Counted from the stretch's first letter, positions 34,466 to 43,615 are shown. The stretch is 53,712 nt of DNA from Thauera linaloolentis 47Lol = DSM 12138 (GCF_000310205.1 NZ_AMXE01000017.1:1-53712), one strand, 5' to 3'. Notes: a model not told the origin generated them from the sequence alone. Made by a program: numbers and translations.

Positions 34466-34756
34466 ATGCAGAAGCGATCCGTTCAGCCAGGCCGACCGGC
34501 CGGCGTTACCACCTTCGATGCCGATCTGGCGCAAGCCTTCGGCGCGGCGGTGCGCGCGCTACGGATGGAGCGAGGGATTGCGCAAGAATCGCTGGCGCAC
34601 CTGGCCGGCATCGAGCGTTCGCACATGGGCAAGGTCGAGCGTGGCGAACACATGCCCACGCTGGCGGCCATCTTCAAGATCGCCCGCGCACTCGATTGCA
34701 GTACGGCGGTGCTGATGGCCGAGACGGAAAGCCAGATCGCGGCGTCCGAGACGTAG
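34466..34756 (+). CDS. XRE-family HTH regulator
   Basis: A 96-residue lambda-repressor-like protein with one HTH at about residues 25-80 (VRALRMERGIAQESLAHLAGI, then SHMGKVERGEHMPTL). It has no added domain, so it resembles small controller proteins of mobile elements. The ATG at 34466 is used; a TTG at 34439 in frame would add nine residues and neither has a strong ribosome site. It is the only plus-strand gene of the maintenance block. It probably represses its own and the DUF2958-side promoter through the palindromes upstream. Confidence 0.82.
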   Translation: MQKRSVQPGRPAGVTTFDADLAQAFGAAVRALRMERGIAQESLAHLAGIERSHMGKVERGEHMPTLAAIFKIARALDCSTAVLMAETESQIAASET

Positions 34757-34790
34757 CCGCAAGCGGAGCGCGCAGCGCCGCCAGGCGCGA

Positions 34791-34863
34791 AGGCGTGAGG
34801 GATTGAAGCCACATGGCCGTGACGGCTTGCCGGCACGGGGCGCAGCCCGAAAGCCCGGCGGCG
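34791..34863 (+). repeat. Dispersed non-coding repeat, copy A
   Basis: Starts with AGGCGTGAGGGAT and contains GCACGGGGCGCAGCCCG at 34833-34849, 42 bases after the start. Copy B at 44530-44602 has the same two blocks 43 bases apart. It lies in the 34757-35046 gap between the XRE and DUF736 genes, where no gene is seen. Confidence 0.6.
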
Positions 34864-35046
34864 CTTCCAGCGCCGACACGCCATCTTGGGCTTGTTGCCA
34901 CGGGCTTCGAGCCATTCGACCATCACCGATGCGATGCCGGCCCTGGACATGCGGGGCATGAGAAAACCGCCGAAACCATGTACGTGCGGCGCTGCGATCA
35001 GCAGCACCGCGCCCCGCCGAAAGGGACGGGGCGCGGTGGGCGGCCG

Positions 35047-35361
35047 TCAGGCCGCCTTGGGCTTGCTGCGCGACCAGATCAGGTCGTGCGTGCCGTCCTC
35101 GCTCTCGATCAGGCGGGCATAGACCGTCGCCGGGAACGAAGGATCGTCGAGGGATACGGACACGTAGGGCCGTCCGGCTTCACTGGTCTTCTTCCATGCC
35201 GCGCCGATGTCGTGGCCGGCCGCCTGAAGGCGGAAGTCGGGGGCGCTTTCGTTGTCGCCCTTGTCGTTGGTAACCAGCTTGACCTTGACGTTGAGGGTCA
35301 GGGTGCGAAGCGTGCCGGTGAAGCCGTCTTTCTCTGCGGTGAAGGTGCCGATGTTTGCCAT
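35047..35361 (-). CDS. DUF736 protein of the ICE backbone
   Basis: A 104-residue DUF736 protein. The pattern MANIGTFTAEKDGFTGTLRT is followed by an all-beta-like core and YVSVSLDDPSFPATVYARL. The family is common on conjugative elements and has no proven function. The ATG at 35361 is used; the long upstream open frame lies over the inverted repeats of the regulatory gap. It is transcribed alone, away from the ParB cluster, with a 780-nt gap upstream. Confidence 0.82.
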   Translation of the reverse strand: MANIGTFTAEKDGFTGTLRTLTLNVKVKLVTNDKGDNESAPDFRLQAAGHDIGAAWKKTSEAGRPYVSVSLDDPSFPATVYARLIESEDGTHDLIWSRSKPKAA

Positions 35362-35477
35362 GATGAATTTCCTTTCGGTTGAACAGGGTTCGCGCCCATC
35401 GCGTCCTGTTGTGATCCGACCGGCGGGGGACGGGCTGGCTGCACCGCTTGCGGGCGCAACGCAGTGGAGCGCCTGGA

Positions 35478-35535
35478 AGCGAAAAGAATTTGTCCCGCGA
35501 GGAATGCGCGCAGCGCAGGGGAAATTGTTTTCGCT
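35478..35535. repeat. Imperfect inverted repeat in the 35362-36139 gap
   Basis: Arms of 18-19 bp (AGCGAAAAGAATTTGTCCC at 35478-35496 and GGGGAAATTGTTTTCGCT at 35518-35535) are separated by about 21 bases. The arms are AT-rich in a GC-rich setting and lie about 120 nt before the DUF736 start. The rest of the gap 35362-36139 shows no credible gene apart from the hairpins at 36001-36092. Confidence 0.5.
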
Positions 35536-36000
35536 GGAAGGTTGCAGCCATAGAAGCCCGGCCACCGCCAGGATTCACAAACAGACAGGACGCCTTGGGC
35601 CGACCCGCTCCGAAAGGAAACATGGCCGACTCGGCTCCCCGCGTGACGGCTTCACCGGCTTGCGCCCTGACACGGGCAAGGACAACGCCCAGCGACAAGG
35701 TGAAAGCGTCCCTGACGTAGCAGGTGGCCTCTTGCTTGAGGCGTGGCGTGGAAGCTCCATTGCAAGGCCGGGCGGCGGGTCGGTGAACCGTCCTTCGTGA
35801 CGTACAAGCGACGAACCGCCAGCGTCGAGGACGGCACGCTTTCCATGCAACCTGTGGCAGCAAGCCAGGGCGTAGGCCCACAAGCCCCGATCATTGTGGC
35901 GGCGCGCATTGGGTCGGGATGTCGTCGGCGCTGTGCGCCGACGCACTTATGGGCTTTGATGGGCTTCGAGGGTTTCCCGCGCACTAGATTACTTGTGCGC

Positions 36001-36038
36001 CGCCCCTGCGCCGCCTGCCCGAAGGCGGCGCAGGGGCG
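36001..36038. repeat. 16-bp perfect hairpin downstream of the small ORF
   Basis: CGCCCCTGCGCCGCCT (36001-36016) pairs perfectly with AGGCGGCGCAGGGGCG (36023-36038) around the loop GCCCGA. No T-run follows on either strand. It stands just before a second hairpin at 36061-36086. Confidence 0.6.
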
Positions 36039-36060
36039 CTCTGGCTTTGGGCCTTGAACA

Positions 36061-36092
36061 CCGGGCGCGGCCACGACCGCGCCCGGATTTTT
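36061..36092 (+). terminator. Terminator-like hairpin with T-run, plus orientation
   Basis: CCGGGCGCGG (36061-36070) and CCGCGCCCGG (36077-36086) form a 10-bp stem followed by ATTTTT. The T-run is on the plus strand, yet no plus-strand gene lies upstream. It may stop antisense transcription into the small minus-strand gene, or serve the minus-strand genes as a stem alone. Confidence 0.55.
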
Positions 36093-36139
36093 GGCATTCC
36101 CCGCGCCCATGACGGAACGGCTTGGGCGCGGGCTGCTCC

Positions 36140-36355
36140 CTATTCTTTGGTTTCGATGATCCACCACACGGCACGCGGCAAGGCGCGGCCCGTGATGGGG
36201 TGCAGGTCGGTCAGGTCGGCGCGCGCTGTCCAGCCGCGAGGCGGACGGTAGCCGCGCACGTCGCCATCGCCATGCCAGCGGCGGGCGCGTACCGTGCCGG
36301 GAGCGTAGATTGCGCCCATGCGTGGGCGGCTCGTGTGGGTGTGGGTGTGGGTCAT
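36140..36355 (-). CDS. Small hypothetical protein of the ICE backbone
   Basis: A 71-residue protein starting MTHTHTHTSRPRMG and containing ARRWHGDGDVRGYRPPRGW and a C-terminal WWIIETKE. It is not recognised beyond its position. A gene of this size commonly lies just after parB in related elements, but that is recollection, not proof. The start at 36355 has GAGGA 7 nt ahead; a Met six codons upstream is possible. A UUCG-loop hairpin separates it from parB. Confidence 0.55.
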   Translation of the reverse strand: MTHTHTHTSRPRMGAIYAPGTVRARRWHGDGDVRGYRPPRGWTARADLTDLHPITGRALPRAVWWIIETKE

Positions 36356-36374
36356 GGTCGGCATCCTCGGCATG

Positions 36375-36402
36375 AAGCGCCCCGGTCGAAACCGGGGCGC
36401 TT
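36375..36402 (-). terminator. Hairpin with UUCG loop after parB
   Basis: A perfect 12-bp stem (AAGCGCCCCGGT at 36375-36386 with ACCGGGGCGCTT at 36391-36402) closes on a loop that reads TTCG on the minus strand. It lies 15 nt past the parB stop. There is no real T-run, so it may be a weak terminator or an mRNA-stabilising structure. Confidence 0.55.
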
Positions 36403-36417
36403 ATCTGCGGTGCAGGG

Positions 36418-38493
36418 TCACGCGGCCAGTGCCTCGGCCTGCGGCTGCTCATCCGCCACGGTGTCGGCGTCCTCCGGCGCTTCGGCTTCGGTCGTCACTT
36501 CCTGCGCGTCCTGCTGCGGGCTTTCGTCACGGAAGATGGCAGGCATCCATCCAGTGCCATCTGCCAGCCGCTCGGCTTCGCTGGCAATGTCGGCCTTCTT
36601 CAACTTCGCCAGCCGGGTGACATGCTCCGGCGCGAACTCGCCCACGGCATCCAGAATCGCGGCCTTGGAAACGTGCTTGAAGTAGCCTTCGGCGGTCGGC
36701 TGCCACCATGCGGCCATGCCCAGCCCTACGGCCTGCGCCAGCTCCGCGCCCGGTTGCTGCGCCGTGGCGCGTGGCGTTACTACATCCACCGTGGACGCCA
36801 TGCACACGGCCAGCAGCCGCACCAGTTCATCCTGCGGCTTTGCCAGCAGCACGGCGAACAGTTCGGCGCTGTCCTCGGGCAAGGCTTCGCCCGCGACTTC
36901 CTGCAAGGTGTGCAGCGCCACGGCGGCAGGCGATTCCGATACGTCAGGGGCAAGGCTTTCCAGCCGGTCTTGCGCTTTGAGGCTCACGCCCAGCGGCAAG
37001 TCGTGGCCGTAGTGGCTTCCCTGCAAGACGGTCTGCACCATGCCATGCACCAGCGCGGCCAGCGCCACTTGCGGATGCCGGGCGACTTCGATTTGCAGCG
37101 CGACGGTGCGGTGGGCGCTCAACCGCTGCGCCAGCTTGTCGGACATGGCGGCGGTCTTGGGCTGCCCCTCGCTGTCTCCGTCCTCGCCTTCGTCGTCGTT
37201 CCCGGCATCCTCGCCGCTGAAACCTTGGCGCAGGCGTTCCAGCGTGCGCAGCGCCTTGGCTTCGGCTTCGCGCAGCAGGCCGCGATGAATCACGGCCTGC
37301 CCGTTGCGGTCGATGGTGACGATGGCACCGGCTGCGGCCTTCACTGTCGCACCGTAGTCCTGCAAACCATCTTCCAGCGCCTGCAACTGCTCGCCCAGGG
37401 CTTCGCCTTCTTCCTGCAAGGCGTCGGCCTTTTCCTCGTCGTCAGCGTCCAGCGCGTCATCCACGGCTGCGGCCAGTTCGTGCAGCTTGGATTGCAGTTT
37501 CTCGATGCGGGCGGCTTCGCGCTTGGTCGGTTCGCGGCGCTCCCTCGGCGCACGCTGGAAAGCGTGCAGGTCGGCATGGGTCACGGCGGGGGTTGCATCC
37601 ACCCACGTCCAGCCCTCGGCCTTCACCTCGGTGGCGATGCCTGCCAGCTTGTCTTGCGCCAACCGTTCCAGCAGCGCGGCATCGGTCAGATACACGCCCG
37701 CATCCCCTTCCGCGAACAGGTCGCGGCGGATGCCGCCGCCTGCGGCTTCGTAGTTGTCCCGCCCAACGAAACGCACCAGCGGATGGCGGTAGGCGTCAAT
37801 CTCCCTTTCGGTGAGGCGGTCGCGCAGCGCGGACGGCTGGCGCTGCCACGTCGGCGCGTCATAGAAGGCGCTTTCCTGCGCGGCGTGGTCATCGGTGATG
37901 GCAAGGGCCATCAACTGGTCAAGGCTCACGGCTTCGGCACGGTAGTCGGCCAGCAGGCGCGGCGAGACGTTCGCCAGCTTCAAGCGGCGCTGCACCACCA
38001 GCGGGGACACGCTGAAATCGGCCGCTATGTCCTCGATGGGTCGGCCTTCGGCCACCAGCGCGGCGAAGGCTTCAAACTGGTCTGCCGGGTGCATGGCTTC
38101 ACGCTGCACGTTCTCGGTGAGGCTGGCCGTGCGGGCGGTGCCATCGGCCACCCGCAGGCAAGGCACCTCCCATTCCTTGCTGATACGGCGCTTCTTCGCC
38201 AGCAGCTTCAAGGCGGCAAGGCGACGGCCACCGGCCACGACTTCGTATTGCGCGCCATCGGCGGTTGCGGTGACGATCAGGTTTTGCAGCAGGCCGACAC
38301 GCTGGATGCTGGCGGCCAGTTCCGGAATGGACATGCGCGGGGTCTTGCGCACGTTGCGACCCTTGGGGCGCGACACCAGCCGCGACAGCGGGACAAGAAT
38401 CAGGTTCTTGGTGGGGTCCGCAGCTTCCAGCGGGATGGCAGGCGCACCGGTAGCGTGGATGGCTTGGGCTTCGGTGTGATTGATGGCGTTCAT
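36418..38493 (-). CDS. parB: Large ParB/Spo0J-family protein
   Basis: A 691-residue ParB-type protein, twice the usual size. The N-terminal ParB/nuclease domain shows VAGGRRLAAL at about residues 86-95 and LTENVQREAMHP at about 125-136. A following HTH is visible as IEDIAADFSVSPLVVQRRLKLA. The remaining 450 residues contain an acidic coiled coil (about 340-400) and an acidic tail. ParB-fold proteins now count as CTP-binding clamps, and some ICE forms have been described as nucleases; which applies here is open. It is remote from parA (over 5 kb). Confidence 0.88.
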   Translation of the reverse strand: MNAINHTEAQAIHATGAPAIPLEAADPTKNLILVPLSRLVSRPKGRNVRKTPRMSIPELAASIQRVGLLQNLIVTATADGAQYEVVAGGRRLAALKLLAKKRRISKEWEVPCLRVADGTARTASLTENVQREAMHPADQFEAFAALVAEGRPIEDIAADFSVSPLVVQRRLKLANVSPRLLADYRAEAVSLDQLMALAITDDHAAQESAFYDAPTWQRQPSALRDRLTEREIDAYRHPLVRFVGRDNYEAAGGGIRRDLFAEGDAGVYLTDAALLERLAQDKLAGIATEVKAEGWTWVDATPAVTHADLHAFQRAPRERREPTKREAARIEKLQSKLHELAAAVDDALDADDEEKADALQEEGEALGEQLQALEDGLQDYGATVKAAAGAIVTIDRNGQAVIHRGLLREAEAKALRTLERLRQGFSGEDAGNDDEGEDGDSEGQPKTAAMSDKLAQRLSAHRTVALQIEVARHPQVALAALVHGMVQTVLQGSHYGHDLPLGVSLKAQDRLESLAPDVSESPAAVALHTLQEVAGEALPEDSAELFAVLLAKPQDELVRLLAVCMASTVDVVTPRATAQQPGAELAQAVGLGMAAWWQPTAEGYFKHVSKAAILDAVGEFAPEHVTRLAKLKKADIASEAERLADGTGWMPAIFRDESPQQDAQEVTTEAEAPEDADTVADEQPQAEALAA

Positions 38494-38572
38494 GGTGACA
38501 CTCCTAACGGTTCAGGGATGCAGCAGCGAGGGATGCGGCAAGGGCTGCTGCCTGCCCCTGCCGCGTGGGGAA

Positions 38573-39409
38573 TCAGGCTTTCAACTGGCGCAGGCCATCG
38601 GCCAGCAGCCACAGGGCGCGGTTCAAGCGCACATCGGAATCAATGCCCTGCACGGGGCGGGTGCGCTGGCGGCGTCCGTTGGCGCTGCGCCCGGACAAAC
38701 CGCCTTTGGTCAGGTTCTCCTGGGCGCGGTTGAATACGCTCCACAAGTCCGGGCGGCGGTCATCGAAGCGGCGCGGCATCAGGATTTGCGACTCGGACAC
38801 CGGCGCGGGCTTGTCCGGGTCGTCGTATTTCAAGGCCAGGGCTGCGCGGGCAAATACTTCGGCTTCGCCCTCGTCGAGCGTCACGGCCCGCATGGCTTCG
38901 CGGTTCTCCTTCACGCGCTCGAAGCCGCTCAAGACTTCGTAAGCGCCTTCGATCACGGAACCGGCCACATCGCCTTTGTGGGGAATGCGCACATCGGCCA
39001 CGGTGTCGCCGCAGACAAGGCCATTGCTGCAAACGAACCGGAACATTCCGGCCAGCATCTGATAGCTGCTGGTGCCGTCGTGCGAGTTCAACAGCACAAT
39101 TTCATTGGCTTCCGCGCCGTTGATCTGGCTGGCGTGGCGCAGGCGAATCATGTGCTTGGTGAAGTCGCGCCGGTCTGCATGGCGGGTGCGGGTCTGCGCC
39201 ACCATGAAGGGCTGGAACCCTTCCTTGCGCAGTTCTGCCAGCACGGCGGCGGTGGGGATGTAGCTGTACCGATCGGAACGGCTCTCATGCGGGGCGTCTG
39301 CGAAGATGGACGGGGCCACGCGGTGAATCTGGTCGTCGGACAGCGGGTAATCGCTACGCAGTACCGGGGAATGGGAAGCAAAGCGCGAAGCAAGGGGGGA
39401 TGCGTACAT
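38573..39409 (-). CDS. DUF932 protein of the ICE backbone
   Basis: A 278-residue DUF932 protein, with the pattern SYIPTAAVLAELRKEGFQPF, HMIRLRH and then SHDGTSSYQMLAGMFRFVCSN. The family is found on phages, plasmids and ICEs. Some members have been linked to recombination or anti-restriction roles without firm proof. The ATG at 39409 has GGAGAA 7 nt ahead. It is upstream of parB by 79 nt on the same strand, so the two may be co-transcribed. Confidence 0.82.
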   Translation of the reverse strand: MYASPLASRFASHSPVLRSDYPLSDDQIHRVAPSIFADAPHESRSDRYSYIPTAAVLAELRKEGFQPFMVAQTRTRHADRRDFTKHMIRLRHASQINGAEANEIVLLNSHDGTSSYQMLAGMFRFVCSNGLVCGDTVADVRIPHKGDVAGSVIEGAYEVLSGFERVKENREAMRAVTLDEGEAEVFARAALALKYDDPDKPAPVSESQILMPRRFDDRRPDLWSVFNRAQENLTKGGLSGRSANGRRQRTRPVQGIDSDVRLNRALWLLADGLRQLKA

Positions 39410-40046
39410 GGTATTTCTCCTGACGAAAAGGGTTTGCTGTTCACACCGCACACCGGATTCCAAGATTCGGAGCCCAGCCTTTGTGGCTGTTCGGTGCGGT
39501 TGGCACGAGGAACCCGGTTGGCCCTGTTGCCACCGTCTTTCCTGAGTTCATCGCCCGCGACGGTCAGGAGCCCACGGACGGGGGCCGTCAAGGAGAAAAG
39601 CGTCAGGGTGGAGCGGCCCGCAGGCGCAGCCGAGGACACGGCCTGGCGCGCCTTGACGGCACACGGCCACGGGCTACAGTCGCGAGCAAGGTGATGAAGT
39701 CAGGGGAGACGGCTGGACATGGCAACGGCCGCCTCGATGTGCAAACCGTACGCAAGCGCAAGCGCGCAGGCCCGAAGCTGGAAGCCGGGCCGTAGGCGTC
39801 AGGGATGTGGAAGGCTGGCGAATGCCAATCCCGTCAGGGATGAGCGAATAGCGAACCTGGAGCAGCGCGGTCCGCGAAGCGGAGACGCAAGGATGCGTTT
39901 CGTTTATTATCCATTTGCATCAATGCTTGCTTTTTGCCAAGCACGGACGGTTGGAATTTCTTATCTAACGCTTCATAGAGAATTGGGCTGGAAGAACTCT
40001 GCGTTTAGCCTTGGGGATTGCCCACAACTGGAACGGAAAAAAGAAA
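39410..40046. other. Non-coding gap with repeat copy C and the defence-gene promoter region
   Basis: No credible gene is found. Copy C of the dispersed repeat lies at 39764-39806. From about 39895 to 40046 the base composition turns AT-richer, with TTTATTATCC and TTTCTTATCTAA stretches that could hold the promoter of the OLD/UvrD pair. The change of composition marks the likely left edge of the inserted defence module. Confidence 0.5.
39764..39806 (+). repeat. Dispersed non-coding repeat, copy C
   Basis: GCGCAGGCCCG (39764-39774) and AGGCGTCAGGGAT (39794-39806) occur with the same 30-base offset as in copy B (44500-44510 and 44530-44542). GCC and GGCCG are shared in the spacer. It stands in direct orientation to copy B on the other side of the defence/radC segment. 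Confidence 0.6.
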
Positions 40047-41852
40047 ATGAGAGTAGTTCGTCTAGGCATCTCGAACTTTCGAGGCATCAAGTCTGCGGAA
40101 CTGCTTTTCGATGGGCACACGCTCATGGTCGGCTCCAACAACGTCGGTAAGAGCACCATCTGCGACGCGTTAGACCTTGTCTTGGGGCCAGATCGACTGA
40201 ACCGATTCCCACCAATTGACGAGTTTGACTTTTACAACGCCCAGTATCTGGCCACGCCTGCGCAAGAGGGTGCCGAGCCCGAATCAATTCCATTACGCGT
40301 CGAAGTCGTCTTGATCGAGTTGAGTGCTGAAATCGACGCCAAGTGTGGTGGCAACACAGAATTCTGGCACTTGGAAGAACAGCGTCTTTTGGGTGCGGGC
40401 GAAGTCCAGGCCGCCAACCCGCCACATGTGGTTCCTTGCCTTCGTCTGGAGACCATTGGCAAATACGATCTCGCCGAGGACGAATTCGAAGCCAGGACTT
40501 TCTTTTCCCACAGCCCCGACGCACAGGAAGGCACACTGACGCCCGTATCCAAGCCGATCAAGCGGCAGTTCGGATTTCTCTACCTGCGAGCATTGCGGAC
40601 GGGATCGCGGGCGCTGAGCCTTGAGCGCGGCTCGCTACTGGATATCATCCTACGCACCAAGGGCGTTCGCACGGCCCTTTGGGAAAAGACCATTGAGCGA
40701 CTGCGCGGCCTCGACATTGAAGCCGACGCCGCCGAGATCGCTCCTGTCTTGCGCTCGGTCGAAAAGCGGCTCGCCCGCTACATTGCACTGGAGTCGCCCG
40801 GCAACGCGACGAAGCTGCACGTCTCTGAGCTTACGCGCGAGCATCTTCGCAAGACGATGTCGTTCTTCTTGTCCATCTCTGCGGACCAAGGCCCCGTCCC
40901 CTTTCCCCACGCGGGCACCGGCACTGTCAACACGCTCGTGCTCGCTCTGCTGTCGTTCATCGCGGATCTAAAACCCGACACCGTTATCTTCGCCATGGAG
41001 GAACCCGAGATCGCAGTACCTCCACACACGCAGCGCCGGATCGCCCAATACCTGCTGACGAAGACCACCCAGGCCTTCGTGACCTCCCACTCACCCTTTG
41101 TGATCGAGAAATTCGAACCGTCGAAAACACTACTTCTTTCGCGTGACGGCGGTATGGTCAGCGCGCGCAAGGTCTCCGACGCAACGGGTCTCAAAGACAA
41201 CGACTACAAGCGCTTCTCTCGCTCGGGGCTGTCCGAATGCATGCTGGGGCGAGCAGCCATCGTCGTCGAGGGCGTCACCGAGCTGCATGCTATGCCCATC
41301 ATCGCGCGCCGCATGGAAGAAAACGACCCTAACTTGCAGCCCCTGGACATCGCTGGCGTGGCCTTCTTCGACGCCGACGGTGAGTCGAACATGCCTAAAT
41401 TTGGCAAGTTCTTCAAAACGCTGGGACTGCGCACCTTCGCTTTCTACGACCTCGACTACAAGAAGAAGCGCAAGGCTGAGCAGGCGCAGGCTCTCGCGGA
41501 AAATTTCGAGATTAACGTCGAGCACGCCTACAAGGGCTTTGAGGACCTCTTGGTGGCTGAAGTGCCGGTGGATCGGCATTGGTCGTTCCTCGCAAGCCTC
41601 AAAGCAAACGGCGAGCATGGCAATATTGCTATCCCCGACGCGCGCCCATCCGACGACGCGGTCAAGGCCATCGCCAAGGAGGCTCTCGGCGGAAACAAAG
41701 GCGCAGGCTGGTCGGCCCGCCTTCTTGAAGGGTGCGAATTCAACGAGCTGCCGGCTACCGTCACACAATTCCTCGCGTCCGTGTTCGCTCTTTTCCCGCC
41801 GCCTCCGCCCATCGACGAGGGCGGAGGCGAAAACGCCGATCTGTTCGCTTGA
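40047..41852 (+). CDS. OLD-family ATP-dependent nuclease, Gabija GajA-like
   Basis: A 601-residue class 2 OLD-type protein. The N-terminal ABC-type ATPase has Walker A (GSNNVGKST, about 29-37), Walker B (FAMEEPE, about 315-321) and the switch His in TSHSPF (about 348). The C-terminal TOPRIM nuclease domain has the Glu in VVEGVTE (about 409), FDADG (442-445) and YDLD (467-470), so all metal-binding positions appear present. The next gene is a UvrD-like helicase, the defining partner in class 2 OLD pairs and in Gabija anti-phage systems. The ATG at 40047 is chosen because it starts the RVVRLGISNFRGI strand; an upstream Met adds 12 residues. Confidence 0.85.
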   Translation: MRVVRLGISNFRGIKSAELLFDGHTLMVGSNNVGKSTICDALDLVLGPDRLNRFPPIDEFDFYNAQYLATPAQEGAEPESIPLRVEVVLIELSAEIDAKCGGNTEFWHLEEQRLLGAGEVQAANPPHVVPCLRLETIGKYDLAEDEFEARTFFSHSPDAQEGTLTPVSKPIKRQFGFLYLRALRTGSRALSLERGSLLDIILRTKGVRTALWEKTIERLRGLDIEADAAEIAPVLRSVEKRLARYIALESPGNATKLHVSELTREHLRKTMSFFLSISADQGPVPFPHAGTGTVNTLVLALLSFIADLKPDTVIFAMEEPEIAVPPHTQRRIAQYLLTKTTQAFVTSHSPFVIEKFEPSKTLLLSRDGGMVSARKVSDATGLKDNDYKRFSRSGLSECMLGRAAIVVEGVTELHAMPIIARRMEENDPNLQPLDIAGVAFFDADGESNMPKFGKFFKTLGLRTFAFYDLDYKKKRKAEQAQALAENFEINVEHAYKGFEDLLVAEVPVDRHWSFLASLKANGEHGNIAIPDARPSDDAVKAIAKEALGGNKGAGWSARLLEGCEFNELPATVTQFLASVFALFPPPPPIDEGGGENADLFA

Positions 41853-43615
41853 CCGTGAACGAGCCTTGCCCGCTTCGCGACAGTGTCCTTGCTTGCGACG
41901 GGCACGCGCTAGTGACTGGTGGCCCTGGCAGTGGTAAGACGACCATTGCACTGCGAAAGGCGGTCAAGCGTATTCAACAGGGAATGACGCCTGGGCAGTC
42001 CGCTCTCTTCCTGAGCTTCTCGCGCGCCGCAGTGGCGCGCATCCTCGACGCGGCCAAGTTAGAAGCTACAGCAGCCGAGCAAGAGCAACTTTCGATCCAG
42101 ACCTTCCATTCCTTCTTCTGGGACATTCTCAAGGCGCACGCGTACCTGCTCGGTGCCCCGCGTAAGCTGTCGATTTTGCTGCCACAGGATGAGAAGGCTC
42201 TGAGCGGCGGCATCGACGACGAGGACGATGAATGGGAGCAATGGCTGGTTGAGCGCGAGCGGCTGTTCCACGAAGAGGGCCGCATCGCGTTCGACTTGTT
42301 TGCTCCCAACGCCACTCGCTTGCTCGCTACCAGCGGCCACTTACTTTCATCGCTCGCGCGGCGGCATCCTATCATCATCGTGGACGAAGCCCAGGACACC
42401 GGCCAATTTGCGTGGCAATGCGTTGAAATGCTTGCACCACACGCGCAGATCATTTGCCTCGCCGACCTTGAACAGCAAATCTTCGATTACCTGCCCGGCG
42501 TTGGGCCCGAGCGGATCGAAGCGATTCGCGCCGCACTTAATCCACTCGAAGTCGATCTAGGCACTCAGAACCATCGCAGCCCAGATTCTGAAATCCTGAT
42601 CTTTGCCAACGACATCCTGGCCGGGCAGGCGCGCGGTGCGTCCTATAAAGGGGTCTCTTCATTTTCCTATCGGCCAGAGAACCCAACACCAAACTGGAAC
42701 CATGTTCTACGGCGTGCTATAGCTCAGTTGCTGTCGAGAATCCGCGCGGAGTCCGATTTCCGCCCCAAAACGCTCGCAATCTTGGTGTCAAACAACAAAA
42801 GTGCGCTGCGCATGTCCAACGCGCTCAACGCCATCGAACCCAATGTGGGTAAGGCTGTGCGCCACAAACTGCTGTTCGACGAAGCCGAGGCCCTACTCTC
42901 GGCACGATTTGCGGCTTTTCTGCTTGAGCCCAAAGACTTTGCACAGCTTGAACTCGATGTCGCAGCCAGCATGGAGTTGATCGCCGCTGCGCGGCGGGCG
43001 ACCGGCCAAGCCAAAGCCGCCGTGGCCAAACTCTTGGAGCAGGCCGGAAAGATTCGAGGCGGCAAGACCCTCAACATCAACATCGTTAAAGCGTTGCGGG
43101 GGTTAATTTCTGGTCTTCACGCCGACGGTTTCACCGGAGACCCAGCCACCGATTGGCTTACCGTCAAACACGCACTTCGAGCCACTGGTCAAAATGAGTT
43201 GCTGCGCGTGGCCTCCCAGCTTGACTTCCTAGTCGCCTTCCGACGTGGACATCGAATTTCAGCAGGCTTAGCCAACGAATGGCTGCGCGACGGTGTCTAT
43301 ACGAACGCTCGGTCAGCATTGGACCAAGCCCTCGCACAAGAGCAAATTTTGGATGGTATCGAGGCTCCCGTTGGGCTTCAGGTGATGAACTTTCACAAGG
43401 CCAAGGGGAAGCAGTTCGATGGAGTTGTCATTGTCCGAGAAGCACGACGCACGGCTGACGGAGTACAGTCTTCCTTCGTTTGGCGAGGAGATGAGGCGCC
43501 ACATCCCAAAAGCCGCAAAGTCCTGCGCGTGGGGATCACGCGTGCTCGCATTCACACGTTGATCGTCGATCCCATGTGGCCAGCATGTCCAATTCTTCGC
43601 GGACATAAGTTATAG
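41849..43615 (+). CDS. UvrD/PcrA-like helicase, Gabija GajB-like
   Basis: A superfamily 1 helicase of about 588 residues. Walker A (GGPGSGKTT, about 24-32), the QTFHSFFW segment, Walker B (IIIVDEAQDTGQF), motif V-like NFHKAKGKQFDGVVIV and motif VI-like RVGITRARIHTL are all visible. In Gabija, GajB senses DNA and works with the GajA nuclease. The start is probably the TTG at 41849 (overlapping the GajA-like stop) or the GTG at 41855; an ATG far upstream would run back through the nuclease gene. At this length it is somewhat longer than the best-known GajB (about 494 residues). Confidence 0.83.
   Translation: MTVNEPCPLRDSVLACDGHALVTGGPGSGKTTIALRKAVKRIQQGMTPGQSALFLSFSRAAVARILDAAKLEATAAEQEQLSIQTFHSFFWDILKAHAYLLGAPRKLSILLPQDEKALSGGIDDEDDEWEQWLVERERLFHEEGRIAFDLFAPNATRLLATSGHLLSSLARRHPIIIVDEAQDTGQFAWQCVEMLAPHAQIICLADLEQQIFDYLPGVGPERIEAIRAALNPLEVDLGTQNHRSPDSEILIFANDILAGQARGASYKGVSSFSYRPENPTPNWNHVLRRAIAQLLSRIRAESDFRPKTLAILVSNNKSALRMSNALNAIEPNVGKAVRHKLLFDEAEALLSARFAAFLLEPKDFAQLELDVAASMELIAAARRATGQAKAAVAKLLEQAGKIRGGKTLNINIVKALRGLISGLHADGFTGDPATDWLTVKHALRATGQNELLRVASQLDFLVAFRRGHRISAGLANEWLRDGVYTNARSALDQALAQEQILDGIEAPVGLQVMNFHKAKGKQFDGVVIVREARRTADGVQSSFVWRGDEAPHPKSRKVLRVGITRARIHTLIVDPMWPACPILRGHKL

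Noticed and set aside
35652-36452. 266-codon minus-strand frame in the hairpin-rich gap
   Set aside because: The composition is Arg/Pro/His-rich without a domain and it overlaps the end of parB. It crosses several strong hairpins.
36622-38733. 703-codon open frame on the plus strand
   Set aside because: It is antisense to parB, whose product has ParB motifs. The antisense translation has no recognisable domain.
39719-40150. 143-codon plus-strand frame upstream of the OLD-type gene
   Set aside because: It runs out of the repeat-containing gap into the nuclease gene in another frame and has no domain or ribosome site.
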